From the NCBI GenBank assembly GCA_012862575.1, contig BLSF01000001.1, forward strand, positions 806,001 to 870,000: a DNA stretch of 64,000 bases, written 5' to 3'. This document shows, piece by piece, positions 49,372 to 60,900 of this stretch. Made by a program: the position numbers and the translations under genes. The notes beneath the pieces were generated by a model. The model searched no databases, had not been told where the DNA came from, and saw nothing but the letters and a program-made list of their open reading frames with translations. Every line of letters begins with the position of its first letter. Position 1 is the first letter of the stretch. Source of the DNA: Parietichytrium sp. I65-24A (Eukaryota > Sar > Bigyra > Thraustochytrida > Thraustochytriidae).

Positions 49372-51030
49372 TTATGCAGTGAGAGCGCTCTCGTGGCCCT
49401 CTGGGAAGCCAAGCCGTGGGTCCGCGGAGCGGCAGGTGTAAATGCGACGAGCCTGCTTTGCGTTCCTGGAGAAGAACTCGGAGAGGGTTCCATGCTTTGG
49501 GTTCTCGTTTCCACCCTTCTCGAAACCGAACACATAGCGCATCTCCTCCATGGTGACTCCCTTGGTCTCTGGCTGGAGGAAGACCACAGTGCTGAGAACG
49601 ATAACGATGTTGAGGATGACGGCTACGAGAGTGGTTCCTGGGAGACCAAGCGACGAGGAGGTCATTGCGTGGAAGCCGTAGTCCCCGAGGGCAATGTTGG
49701 TGGCCATGTTTGCAGCGACTGCAGTGGACATTCCAGCCCCGCGAAGTGCGATTCCCCAAGACTCAGATGGTACGATCCAGCCCACGGTACCCCAGCAGAT
49801 GGCGAAGACAACCTGAAAGAAGAAGATCATGATGACGCAAAAGAGCTGGACAGCCGCGGTGGTCTCATCTGGATTGGCCTGAGTAACCTCAACTCCGGTT
49901 CCATAGATGGCAATGGTGATGGACGCGAATACAATAATAACGAAGGTGGTTCCCCACACAGTCAAGAACTTGCGTCCGAGACGGTCGACGACCAAAAGAG
50001 CTGCAAAAGTTGCAACCATGTTGATACTTTTCAAGATGAGATCGAAGGTGAACGGCTCAAATCCAAGCGAATTGAATAGTACAGTAGCGTAGTTCATGAA
50101 CCAGTTCACTCCGGTAACGTTTTGGCAAAAGGCGATCATGACACCGCAAAGAGTGGATGAGAGAGCAGACCCCTTGAAGAGGTCAAAGAAGCCAGCATGA
50201 CCAGCTTTGCGAGACTCAGCGATCTCTTCGCGCATGTCCTCAAGCTCGTAGTTGACAATCAAGTCGAGGTCAGCAGAGCCGTTGCCAAGGCGGTTGAGCG
50301 CAGTGCGGGCTTCCTCCTCGCGATCCTTGTTCATCAGGAAACGAGGAGACTCTGGAAGCACAAAGACAGTCATAAGGATGATAACAAGGCAAGGAATGCA
50401 CTGAAGTGCAATACCCAAGCGCCAGCCCCACTCGATGTCCTGGACAACATCGTTGACTCCGGCCATAATGACAATTCCGATGGTAATGAAAAGCTGGAAG
50501 AGAGTCACAGTTTTTCCACGGAGGGAAGCCGGGGCCAACTCAGAAGCATACAGGGGCATAATGGTGAGAACGAAGCCGTTTCCAATTCCACCAATGCTGC
50601 GACCGAGGAGAATAGAGTTCCATCCAAAGGCAGGGTCCACAAGACCTGCGAGTGCTTGCCAGAAAGCGCCGACAAAGAAGAGGGTGCACGCGATGATAAT
50701 CACCGGTTTGCGGCCGTACTTGTCAGTGATGAAGCCGGAGAAGGGGGCTCCAACCAGAGAAGCGATGTGGAAGAGTACGGCAAACATGCTGATCTTGTTC
50801 GCAACCTCCGCGGAGTCGGAAGAACCAGTCTCGAGAACAGGGATGCCCATTTCCACTCGGAAGGTGTCCATACTAGTGATGGCGGTGGTTCCAATGTCGA
50901 GGCCGAATGTGCTGCCTCCCAAGATGGCGGTGAAGAGGACCGCCATGGTGTACCCATTGAGCTTGCGCTCCGGACGTGGCTCCCCGTCCTTGTTGTCCCG
51001 GCTGACCGGTGCGACGTAACCACCAGGCAT
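49372..51030 (-). CDS. Sugar porter (MFS) transporter 2
   Basis: 552 residues, twelve helices. Key segments are GGSTFGLDIGTTAITSM, TDKYGRKPV, GRSIGGIGNGF, SELAPASLRGKT, PESPRFLM (226-233), QNVTGVNWFMNY (303-314), VDRLGRKFL, WIVPSESWGIALRGAGMS and PETKGVTMEEM. In the helix 7 signature of glucose porters (QQ-x-x-G-x-N), the second Gln is Asn here (Gln303-Asn304), while the later Asn309 is kept. It is very close to transporter 3 in protein and nucleotide sequence, so the two arose by a recent duplication. The C-terminal tail (KQARRIYTCRSADPRLGFP) is also shared. Probable role: hexose uptake, proton-coupled by family. Confidence 0.92.
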   Translation of the reverse strand: MPGGYVAPVSRDNKDGEPRPERKLNGYTMAVLFTAILGGSTFGLDIGTTAITSMDTFRVEMGIPVLETGSSDSAEVANKISMFAVLFHIASLVGAPFSGFITDKYGRKPVIIIACTLFFVGAFWQALAGLVDPAFGWNSILLGRSIGGIGNGFVLTIMPLYASELAPASLRGKTVTLFQLFITIGIVIMAGVNDVVQDIEWGWRLGIALQCIPCLVIILMTVFVLPESPRFLMNKDREEEARTALNRLGNGSADLDLIVNYELEDMREEIAESRKAGHAGFFDLFKGSALSSTLCGVMIAFCQNVTGVNWFMNYATVLFNSLGFEPFTFDLILKSINMVATFAALLVVDRLGRKFLTVWGTTFVIIVFASITIAIYGTGVEVTQANPDETTAAVQLFCVIMIFFFQVVFAICWGTVGWIVPSESWGIALRGAGMSTAVAANMATNIALGDYGFHAMTSSSLGLPGTTLVAVILNIVIVLSTVVFLQPETKGVTMEEMRYVFGFEKGGNENPKHGTLSEFFSRNAKQARRIYTCRSADPRLGFPEGHESALTA

Positions 51031-52239
51031 CTTGTTTGGTCTAGGTGCGAACGAACTTGTTTTCTACGATCTCGTGACTTTTCAATGATTCGAGCTTTGG
51101 TCGAGTTGCAGTTTGGGGTTTGCTGATGATGAAATCTCGCTGTTCAGAAGATACGCAGAATGGCCTGCAATTGATGTGCCAAGAGTAGGGAAGAATGTGG
51201 CTCTGAAGCAGGACATAAGGAAGTTTCAGCGTTCTTCAGTAAGTACTACGAAAACGATGGCTTCAGTGGTCGTCTGCGGTCTCCAACTCGCATGAGTACT
51301 GAGTAACAGATGATGTCAATCGTTTAGCATGCTCTGGAAATGAAGTTGCACACCGTTGCAGCCTGAACCCTTTCTTGGAGTGATTTGAAGCTTGAGCCAA
51401 GCAGCTTCTTTCTGGAAGAGCCAAAATTGGGACTTTTTCGGTCGATCTTTAGATCGGAAATTTGCAAATGAAAACACTTTTGCTCTCTCACCCTCTCTTG
51501 TCGAGCTAGTCATGTGAAATGCTTCGCTTTTAGATTACAAGAGCAGACCAAAGCCATGGTTTTGCATTTTTTGTTGCCCTCTGACTCCTTTGATTGACAA
51601 ATATTTTTCTCGCGTTCATTCTCCTATGCGAGCGCTATGAATCGCGAAAAAAAGCGATCTAAATTTCCCTTTTCCCCACCATGTCAGATACTCCCAGCTG
51701 CCACTTCTGTGAGACAGCTGCCCCACTCGAACTTCTTCAGCAGGCACAGCAGATAAGTTATTCCAAAGAGCAATCTTTGGAGCTGGGCATCACCGCTCTC
51801 ACCTAACTTGAACGTACAAAGTTGAACATGCAGTCCGCCTGACTTTGTTCGTGGATCAGAGGGCAAATGAAAGATTTTCAAACTTACCTGTAAGTCAAGT
51901 AATCCATTTTCGCCCATCCGACCTGCTCTCTGTAACACTTCCACCTCAAAGAAAAAATGCACTCGCTTACCCGAAGGCAAGAGCTGGCGTCACGGTATTC
52001 GGCACAATATCGGTATTATTCATTCCCTTGATGCCCTTGATTTCCTCTGCAGACTAGCATCTTTGTGAGCCAAACCTCAGTTTCGGTTAGCTTGGCGCTT
52101 TGGTGATTTAGGTGTGTACTGTACCAGTCTTAAAGGTCTTCGTCCATCTCTCAAGAGACAGACAGACCTTAGTCGGCGATACATTTTTTTTTCATGAGTG
52201 GCTCTCAGTCGTCTCTGATGCCTCATGTGAGTTCATTGA

Positions 52240-52264
52240 AAGAGAGAGAGAGAGAGAGAGAGAG
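52240..52264. repeat. GA microsatellite
   Basis: About 25 bases of GA repeats in the spacer between two sugar-transporter copies. Confidence 0.85.
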
Positions 52265-53298
52265 TGCACGCCGACATTCTGAGCAGCGCTAAGCTTAGCG
52301 GCGCTGGTGGACCGTGCCGTTCGAGCCCTTGATTGCTCTTCGCAGCTTGCTTGCGGAATACCGGAGAGAGAAGGAAACTGAAGAGTGAGAATGTACTGAC
52401 AGTTAATACGCTTTTCCTTTGCTTTGATTTTGGTGTTTCGCCAGCCCCTGAGGACTCAGAGGACTACCTAGAGTCCGCACTCGCGACGGACTGACAGTGA
52501 ATTTCATTGGAGCAGAGGTGTGAGTTTCTTGTTTTCGCCTCAATGGTTGGATGGCGTCAAGTGCTCGTGCATCTGAATTCTGAATGATGGTCGTCTCTCT
52601 GTTGAAGGACATGTTAGATGAATAGATGGAGAGAGGTCGCACGTGGTTAGTACCACTCTAGCTTAGTAGAGGGCCGTCAAGCTACTAGTCTGTGAACATT
52701 CTGTAAGTGTACAGAATGGAGAATAGAAAAAACACTGCGAGTCGCACAAGAGAAATTCTCATGAAGTGGGTGGGGGCTTTCGCCTTTTAGAAACTAACAG
52801 GTGTGAGAGTTCATGGTCAATCACACACTTCTCCTCAGCACGTTAATCAATGGGAAAGGAAGATCAACAAGGAAGAGTCAACAGAGCAGCTTGCTTCGCT
52901 TGCTGATAATCTTCAACTGCCTGAAGCCTTCGGAACGAGCGCCATTTCCATTCTTCAAGAGCCCCGACTAACGCGTGTTTGTTGTGCTCCGAAAGAGGAG
53001 GGAATAGTTTTCAATTTTACAAATTCCTCGATTGATTGATTGATGAATGAAAGGTTGATGAGAAGAGGGAATGTGTCCATAACACACTGCGCTTTCTTCG
53101 GATACTTCGGATCACAGTTAGTACAGTCGCTACACGAATTCATCTTCTACTCCTAGTGTGCTTGAGTTGTGCGACGCGATCAGTGGATGAAGGCGAATGA
53201 ATTCTCATGACAAGTTCCAACTCTGGCGCAGGCCCTAATGCTATGGATGCCCCCGCGTGCTGGGCTGCTGGCATCGTTGTCGGGTTGTCAGAGAGAAA

Positions 53299-53327
53299 AA
53301 AGAAAGAAAGAAAGAAAGAAAGAAAGA
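53299..53327. repeat. GAAA microsatellite
   Basis: About seven GAAA units. They give Lys/Glu-rich spurious frames. Confidence 0.85.
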
Positions 53328-55112
53328 GGAGTATTCGTACTGCGCCTGCGAAGAGTGAGTCTGTGCTTGGTGATTGGAGCGGGACCGATTGAGAGGATAA
53401 ACTTTCTCGTTTTGAGTCAGCCGATCTTGAGAAACCGCAGAAGAGCGAAATTTATGCTATCCTTTGGCAGAATTGGCGAATGGGACAAACGTAGCGAGCA
53501 GCAGAGCGAGCTAGTTTGGATTGGAAGTACGCTTGAGAAGCGCGTTCCTTCAAAGCTAAAGCTTATGTGCGACGAATTGCATCAAGACTCAGTCCCGTAG
53601 TTTCGATCGGGTTGCTATTCAAGAGCACGCGAGTAAAATTGCTCCAAAAATATTGCGTAAGAAATTTCCATCGAGTGAAATCTCTTTCTTAGACATCTCG
53701 TCTTTGGGATCTTTTTGCACACGTTGGGAAAGCAGAGAACACCAAATGAACTTTCCACGAGTGCCGATTCCGCGAAAGGTTGTTTGAGTCACAAACTGGC
53801 TGCTGCCAGCGTCCAAAACGAGATAGAAACGCCAGCAACTTTACTTGTGAGGCTGAGTTTATCAAGATCGAATACTTCAAATCAAGGCAACCAAACGTCC
53901 GCCAGCGGCTCCTCCAGAATAGCGGTCGTCTGGCCGCCAATGCAGACTTTTGGTGAGCAAGAGGAAGATACAGTTGTTCTCGATGACTCGCAGCTGCGTC
54001 GCCTGTTTGTAAATCTCTAGAACCAAACTACATGAGCTACATGACACAGCAAAACGGATGGATGACACGTTGATTACCACCTGCGACGCAATAGTGACGT
54101 GGTTCGATTTGGTCTCAGATGGAGCTGAAAGACAGAGGACGTCATCTACGGCTTCCGTATGGTAAGTAATGTGCCAGAAGTAACAGAGCACTTCCTTCCT
54201 GGCAGGTTCGATTTCAGAACGAGAGGACGATGGAATGCCACGAATCAGCAGCCGGCGGACGAATCAATATTTGAAGGTAAGCTTCTCAAAACTTTCTTTC
54301 TTCAATATTTTATGTCAAGGTTGGTCAGACCGAGCATGAAAAAGAAAACTGCCGTCCATGACAATGAAGGTCATGGTTGGGAACTGATTACTCTCTGAGT
54401 CGGACAAGCATTCAGATTCCTCGCGATTGACCAATAACAACTATCGTGCAGAGTTTCCGGCTCATAGACACTCGTGGAGTTTGACTTTGCTGGACAATAA
54501 TCAGCGTCGCCGGTGTGCTGACCAAACGTTGCCATTTGGAGAAACTGCGTTGGAGAAAAGAAAGCAAAGAAACGAAGCAAGTTGAAAGCAAAATTTGTGT
54601 GTCGAACGAAGATCTATTTTTAGCTCGTAGAGAGTCCCTCCGTAATCTCCGACACTGTCGGCGCATGAATCGGTCGCAAATAAGACACCTCTAATCTAGA
54701 AGGGCTAAATGAACGGATGCGCTCCGCCAGAGAGGCAGAGTTGCGACTCTGATTTTCACCATTCGCACTCGTGAACTGGCATATGCACGTGTGTAAGCAT
54801 GGCTTGCACTGGCTAGAAGCCAATAACTTTATTTGTGTCAAGCCAACCCAGCCGTAGAGCATTTGCTGGCAATTTTACCATAAAAGTATGCCGATATTAA
54901 TCAAATCATTAACTAGAAAGTAGGGTCAGCGAAACTGCCTGAAGAGTGTGCGTTGAAACTAACGAAAGTGTGACTAGAAATTTCACTAGGATCTTTCATG
55001 AACGAACGAACAACAAATGAGCAAGTAAACAAATGTTTTCTTTTCAAACAGTTGGAATAAAAATATGATAAATATATGGAAACATATACGACCGAAACGC
55101 GCTCGCTGATGT

Positions 55113-56831
55113 TTATGCGACGTTTGCGCGGTCAGAGTTGTGCTGCAAGTGAGCGAAACCAAGTCTTGGGTCTGCGGAGCGGCAAGTGTAGATGCGGCGA
55201 GCCTGCTTGGCGTTGCGCTTGAAATATTCTCCCAGAGTTCCGTGCTTTGGAGAGTCGCGACCACCCTTCTCGAACCCAAACACATAGCGCATCTCCTCCA
55301 TTGTGACCCCCTTGGTCTCTGGCTGAAGGAAGACGACTGTGCTCAAGACGATGACGATGTTGAGAATTACAGCGATGAGAGTGGTTCCAGCAAGCCCAAG
55401 GGAGGAGGAAGCCATTGCATGGAATCCGTAGTCACCGAGAGCGATGTTGGTTGCCATGTTTGCTGCGACAGCGGTGGACATACCAGCACCACGGAGAGCA
55501 ATACCCCACGACTCGGATGGCACGATCCAACCGACGGTACCCCAGCAGATGGCAAAGACAATCTGAAAGAAGAAGATCATGATGACGCAGAAGAGCTGGA
55601 CAGCAGCGGTCTTGGAGTCAGGATCAGTGTTTGTTACATCCACGCCAGAGCCGTAGATAGCGAGAGTGATGGACAAGAACACGATGATGACAAAAGTGGT
55701 TCCCCACACAGTCAAGAACTTGCGTCCGAGACGGTCCACCACCAAAAGAGCTGCGAAAGTGGCAACCATGTTGATAGCCTTGAGCACCAAGTCAAAGGTG
55801 AAAGGTTCGAATCCGAGAGAGTTGAAGAGCACAGTCGCATAGTTCATAAACCAGTTCACTCCAGTAACGTTCTGGCAGAAGGCAACCATGACACCGCAAA
55901 GAGTCGAAGCGAGAGCAGTTCCCTTGAAGAGATCAAAGACGGTTCCGCTGCCTGCTTTGCGAGCCTCAATAATCTCCTCGCGCATCTCCTCAATCTCAAA
56001 GTTGACAATATCGGTAACGCGAGCGGACCCATGTCCAAGACGAGCGAGAGCGCTACGTGCTTCGTCCTCGCGATCCTGCATCATGAGGAAACGAGGAGAT
56101 TCTGGCAGAATGAAGAGAGCCATCAGAATGATGATAAGGCATGGGATGCACTGAAGAGCAATGCCAAGGCGCCAGCCCCACTCAACATCCTGAATACCCT
56201 CGTTGACGCCAGCCATGATGAGGATTCCGATGGTGATAAAGAGCTGGAACAGGGTTACAGTTTTACCGCGGAGAGAAGCTGGAGCGAGCTCAGACGCGTA
56301 CAGAGGCATGATAGTGAGAACGAACCCGTTTCCGATTCCTCCCAGGCAGCGCCCGAGAAGAATGGACTTCCAGCCAAAGCCAGGGTCGATGAGACCAGCA
56401 AGAGACTGCCATAGAGCCCCGAGAAAGAAGAGGATGCACGCGAGAATAATCACGATCTTACGGCCATACCTGTCAGTGATGAATCCGGAGAACGGAGCGC
56501 CAATCAAAGAGGTAACATGGAAAAGCACCGCGAACAAACTGATCTGGTTTGCGGTCTCAGAGGAATCTGAAGACCCAGAGACGAGCAATGGGATTCCCAT
56601 TTCAGCGCGAAAGGTGTTCATACTGGTGATGGCAGTGGTTCCGATATCGAGACCGAAGGTGCTGCCTCCCAAGATTGCAGCAAATAGAACCGCAATCGTG
56701 TGGCCATTGAGCTTGCGCTCTGGGCGTGGCAAGTTCTCGTCGATTACGTGGTTCACGTAGCCACGAGCATTTTCATCCTGCTCCCCAGGAATTCGCTCCG
56801 TGTCCTTCTTGATGTCTTGCTCGAGAGACAT
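55113..56831 (-). CDS. Sugar porter (MFS) transporter 3
   Basis: 572 residues, twelve helices. It is the closest relative of transporter 2: long blocks between helices 4 and 12 are identical (SELAPASLRGKTVTLFQLF, QNVTGVNWFMNYATVLFNSL, VDRLGRKFLTVWGTTFVIIV). The differences cluster in the N-terminal tail (EQDIKKDTERIPGEQDENAR, acidic and absent from copy 2), the loop after helix 6 and the last residues. The same Gln-Asn substitution is present in helix 7. The differing cytoplasmic tails suggest that regulation or sorting, rather than substrate, has diverged (inference). The ATG at 56831 starts the family-specific N-terminus. Confidence 0.92.
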   Translation of the reverse strand: MSLEQDIKKDTERIPGEQDENARGYVNHVIDENLPRPERKLNGHTIAVLFAAILGGSTFGLDIGTTAITSMNTFRAEMGIPLLVSGSSDSSETANQISLFAVLFHVTSLIGAPFSGFITDRYGRKIVIILACILFFLGALWQSLAGLIDPGFGWKSILLGRCLGGIGNGFVLTIMPLYASELAPASLRGKTVTLFQLFITIGILIMAGVNEGIQDVEWGWRLGIALQCIPCLIIILMALFILPESPRFLMMQDREDEARSALARLGHGSARVTDIVNFEIEEMREEIIEARKAGSGTVFDLFKGTALASTLCGVMVAFCQNVTGVNWFMNYATVLFNSLGFEPFTFDLVLKAINMVATFAALLVVDRLGRKFLTVWGTTFVIIVFLSITLAIYGSGVDVTNTDPDSKTAAVQLFCVIMIFFFQIVFAICWGTVGWIVPSESWGIALRGAGMSTAVAANMATNIALGDYGFHAMASSSLGLAGTTLIAVILNIVIVLSTVVFLQPETKGVTMEEMRYVFGFEKGGRDSPKHGTLGEYFKRNAKQARRIYTCRSADPRLGFAHLQHNSDRANVA

Positions 56832-57813
56832 GGTGGCCCGAGAAAAGGTATACTCCGCTTGCTCGCTTGCTTGCTCGTTTTAAAGTGATCGAGGCTTCTG
56901 CTGCCTTCGAGTTTGGGGTCTGCTTGCTTTTGGTGTCTGACGATGAAATGGAATCAACCACGCCCTATCAGAAGCCCATCCTTGCCTTCTCTCTACTGGG
57001 GCATAGATTTCTCGTAGACCGGAAGTTGACAACTCTCGCTGAAAACAATTTGATTCATAAAACCAAAAAACAGAGGGCCTTGTGAGTTGCCAAGAATCAT
57101 TTCTTGGCTCATGTGCTCTTTCATTACTTCAGAAACAGGATCGAGAAGGAAATGGGACAACATCTTTTTCACGAGAGAAAGAAACAAGACACTTTCTTTT
57201 CCTCTCTTGGAAGGGAGAAGGGCCTCTGCGGAAGCTTCAGTTTCTTCCCTCCAACCTTCTCCTCGGTACTCTTCTGTTACTCACTCGTACTTTGCAGCTG
57301 GTCGACCGCGTGGTACGAACTCAGACGTACTGGGCTGCTTTTACAAAAAAAAACGCACGGAGCAGAATTCTCGCGACCCGTCTACACAGCTTCTAATGGC
57401 ACGCAGTCTTCTCTCTCAAAGCGCCTTCAAATTGTGGCGTCAAAATTGCAGGCTCCCGGCCAATAGATAAGACTTTGACATACTCGGTAGTACTCCCCTA
57501 CCGATAGCTATCCAATCAACCAACTGCCCATCGCACGAGAGGAAGGAGCAGGAGACATGGATATCGAATTCATTTTATTTCAACCTGTCGTCAGGTCCGG
57601 TCACAGACTCCTCAGATCTCCTCAGAATGAAAAGTCTCACGGTCCTCAGGAAGGCAAATGTCCGAGAGCCCGTGCGGTGCGTGAGAAATTTGCAAGAAAT
57701 GACAAACGCATTCGGACTCGGAAATGTAACACGTCGATGGTCATAATGCCCACGGTGTCGCCTTGCGATTACTTGTGTAGGCAGTGTAAAGCGGGACGAA
57801 GGAGCGGGAGCAA

Positions 57814-57854
57814 GGGAGGGAGGGAGATGGAGGGAGGGAGGGAAGGAGGGGAGG
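57814..57854 (+). repeat. G-rich tract able to form a quadruplex
   Basis: Repeated GGGA units with at least six GGG runs separated by one to five bases, on the + strand. Confidence 0.8.
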
Positions 57855-57965
57855 AGCATCCCAACTAGTTCCCGAGCCCGATGAATGTGTTGATTCCCAA
57901 ATTGAAAATGATGGCTTCAGTTCAATGGACAATAAAGTTGAGCCATTTGTAATTTGTAATTTTAA

Positions 57966-57975
57966 TTGACTGTGA
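57966..57975 (+). repeat. Copy of interspersed motif ATTGACTGTGA
   Basis: Exact match in the context TTTTAATTGACTGTGAAAGC, + orientation. Confidence 0.65.
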
Positions 57976-60900
57976 AAGCAAATTTAATTTTAACCTAGTC
58001 TACCAGTGAGTATCGCTTGTTGTGAACACAATTCACGGTCAATAGCAAAGAATCGAAAATTTCTCACGATCTTAAAGAATCCGAAGCTCAAAATTTTTAT
58101 ATCGAGCGACCCAAACACAACTCGAAAGCAATACCAATTCAATTTGCGCACAAGTCATAGTTGTCGACCAACGCTAGACAGGCAGTGTCGGCTTTGACTC
58201 GCTGTCAGCAAAGCTTCATTTGACGCAGAGATTGCACCCAGCGCGGGAGCTCGAGGTTAGCAGGATCACAATTCCCTCCCTCCCTGAACTCTTCCGAAAG
58301 TGTTCGAGGGACAGCTACTGTAGTGTGTTGCCCTCCACTCCACTCAACTCACAGTGTTGTTCCGAACGAATTCCAACAGCGTAAGGTCATTTCCGCTCTG
58401 AAAGTCTCAAAAGTCTGTTCTGAATCAAGTCTTCCAATGCCTCTCTCCCCGTAGTGCTCTCTCTACATTCTCAAAGTCAGTCATTTCGTGCCTAGATCTG
58501 GACTAGGAAATCGTGGTACAACTAACCTGGGGAGCTTCGAAAACTGGATAGCTTACTCATCACTTAGATGAATGTTAGAGCCCCGCAACTCCACCTTGGG
58601 GGAGAGAAAGAGGGATAAAGAGGGAATGCGAGCGAGGCGTGGGAGGGGGGCAACGCGGTGAGATGAACAAATTACTTGCGAAGGACACAAGACTACAACG
58701 AATACGAATACGAATACGTCTCGACAGGGAACTCCTGGACTTTCTTCTCGGGCTTCTCCTCTCCAGTTGCTTTTTCAATCAAGGTAATAATTCAAAATTG
58801 ATTTGGAAAGAGACTTTAAAAGCCTATTTCTAGCGAGTACTGAACTCAACAGGCCCTCACAAAAAAACAGCGACGACTCCTGCCTCCTCCTCCAGTCTCA
58901 GCTAAAGCTCTCTAAAACATCGGCTAAAAGTAACAGTGGCTGGAAAAAAGGCTCCTGCAGGACGGTAGTAGTGCTGTACTCATGTACTTTTGAGAGTGCT
59001 TTGGCGCCCAAATCACCTGGTTTGTAGCGAACGCTATGCATGCTCAAGGACCCTGAACACCACAGGAGCAAAAAGACCGTAAGAGTGCTGTACCAAAATT
59101 ACCGTACTTGCAGTCCCGCCAACAGCAAGACATTTCTTTCCCTGTCTTTCGGCGTTGTCTCAAACAGGAGAATAAAATTTCTCTCTGAAAGGTCTCCTCC
59201 TGCGCCCCCGACCCCCTCCGTCCAAGAGGCTGACAACCTCCTTGAGAGATTTCGCCACGCGTTGATCAGAATTTGCAGTCCACAATTTTCGCATTAACTC
59301 TTCCAGAGGCATTCTCCAGAACCGTCGGCAGCTCCAAACTCGAATTCCAGAGACGTGGGGGAGTAATACGACGCCCTCCCTCGCAAGAGGACTTTCCAGA
59401 GCCACGACGCAACTGTTGCAGTTATGATCGGCATTAGGTTAAACATATCAAGACAGTTGCTCAACGAAGCAAATGTTTTGGAGAGAAATTCGGTATGCCC
59501 GAGTCGCCAGAGGTAGCATGTGGCCTTGGCGGCTCGACATTTCAACACCATTCCGTCCAAGCCAATCGGCAAGAAACGGCGGCGATAAATTTTTGGCAAG
59601 ATTGCAAGATGACATTAGCGAAATTGGAAACACGGAGAAGAAAGAAGAAAGACAGCTTCACATCTAACCAGCGCCATATCTCGTAGAACAGAAAAATGAA
59701 ACGGGACAATCCTGGACTACCCATTTGCCCAAACACTTAACTAGCTCAAGTAAAAGATCATATCATGGCTTTTTCATCTTTCTTCGAGCTCAGATAAATC
59801 TTACGGGATCTTACGAGCTGGGCGGCCATGCAACATTGTAATCGTAGCTACCAGATTCAGTATAAGTCTAGCATTCCGGCTATTTTCGAGTTTCAATGAG
59901 AGTTCGTGAAGGACCACTGAGAGTACACTCTCATCCTCCTTAAACTTCCGCTAGCTTCATGATCAGTCGTAACGATGTTCGTATCCGTGGAGGTTAGTGG
60001 TAAGGAGGTTTCGGACGTACCTGCCTCACTCTTACAGATGAGAGTTTGTCAGTCAGTCAATCAATACAAATATTGACATCGTGTGGCGCGGACGCCATAG
60101 CAGTGTTTACTTGCTCGATAATCACCACGGGGGCAAGAGAAGAAACAGCCCAAGAAGTGGTGATTTCCCACGGCTACGAGCACTCCATTAAAGAGTAGCG
60201 AAGACAAAGCGCTCAAGTTGGAAAAAGAGGGTCCGAGGTCCGGGTAGGTCACGCTAGAAGTAACTCTGCGAGGTGCGAGCTGCGAAGACTCGGGTTGTGC
60301 CAGAGGGAGGAGATTTTTTGATTTGATGGTGACCAGCAGCAACCAGCAACAAACGACCGGTGAAATCTGTAGTAAATCGGTGGTCTCGAGTTTTGGAAAG
60401 CAAAGTGAAAGTCGGGCCAAGAGCGAGCTCGGGGATTCCTAGCAAATTGTGCGTCAAGTTGTGAACCAAAAAACCAAACATCTGAGGGTGCCGGAAGGCC
60501 GCACAACATGAATTGTACCGAGACTTTCAAGAGTTGCGTTGTGTTTCTCAGCACTCACGTCGTGAAAGACAATGGTTGTACCCACGCCGGATGACTCATA
60601 GTGACGTCGGTGAAGAGCTGGCTATACGCCATCGGAACCTCGAGAGTTGGAACCCATGGACAATAATTGGCTGGGAGTGAGTATTGACCTGACGGTGCAC
60701 TGATCAGATTGGTTTTGCTTTTAGCGTTCTTAAATTTCGAACTTTTTTCGGTTTCCGCAACGTGTGCCCTGAAGAGAGTGAAAGAGGGGAAGTGCTTAAT
60801 CGTGGGACGCCATCCTCTATGCATGGCCAACATTCTTCTTTCTCCACGACGTCATCTTGGAATTCCTGTTCGCAAGGAGATGGATGAGAATTTGCTGTGC

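Larger units (their letters stand above)
51031..55112. other. Intergenic, 4 kb between transporters 2 and 3
   Basis: The left end (51050-51145) is the upstream region of transporter 2 and shares words with the upstream region of transporter 3. It also contains GAGTACTGAGTA (51293-51304), a GA microsatellite (52240-52264), a GAAA run (53299-53327) and a CTGACAGTGAATTTC motif copy (52491). The frame 53715-54020 is open but shows no known domain. No supported gene. Confidence 0.5.

Noticed and set aside
53715-54020. 101-residue open frame between transporters 2 and 3
   Set aside because: No recognisable domain, no family, and splice signals nearby are weak.
57082-57470. Three overlapping open frames on the + strand
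   Set aside because: All three phases are open at once, so composition explains it; no domain resemblance.
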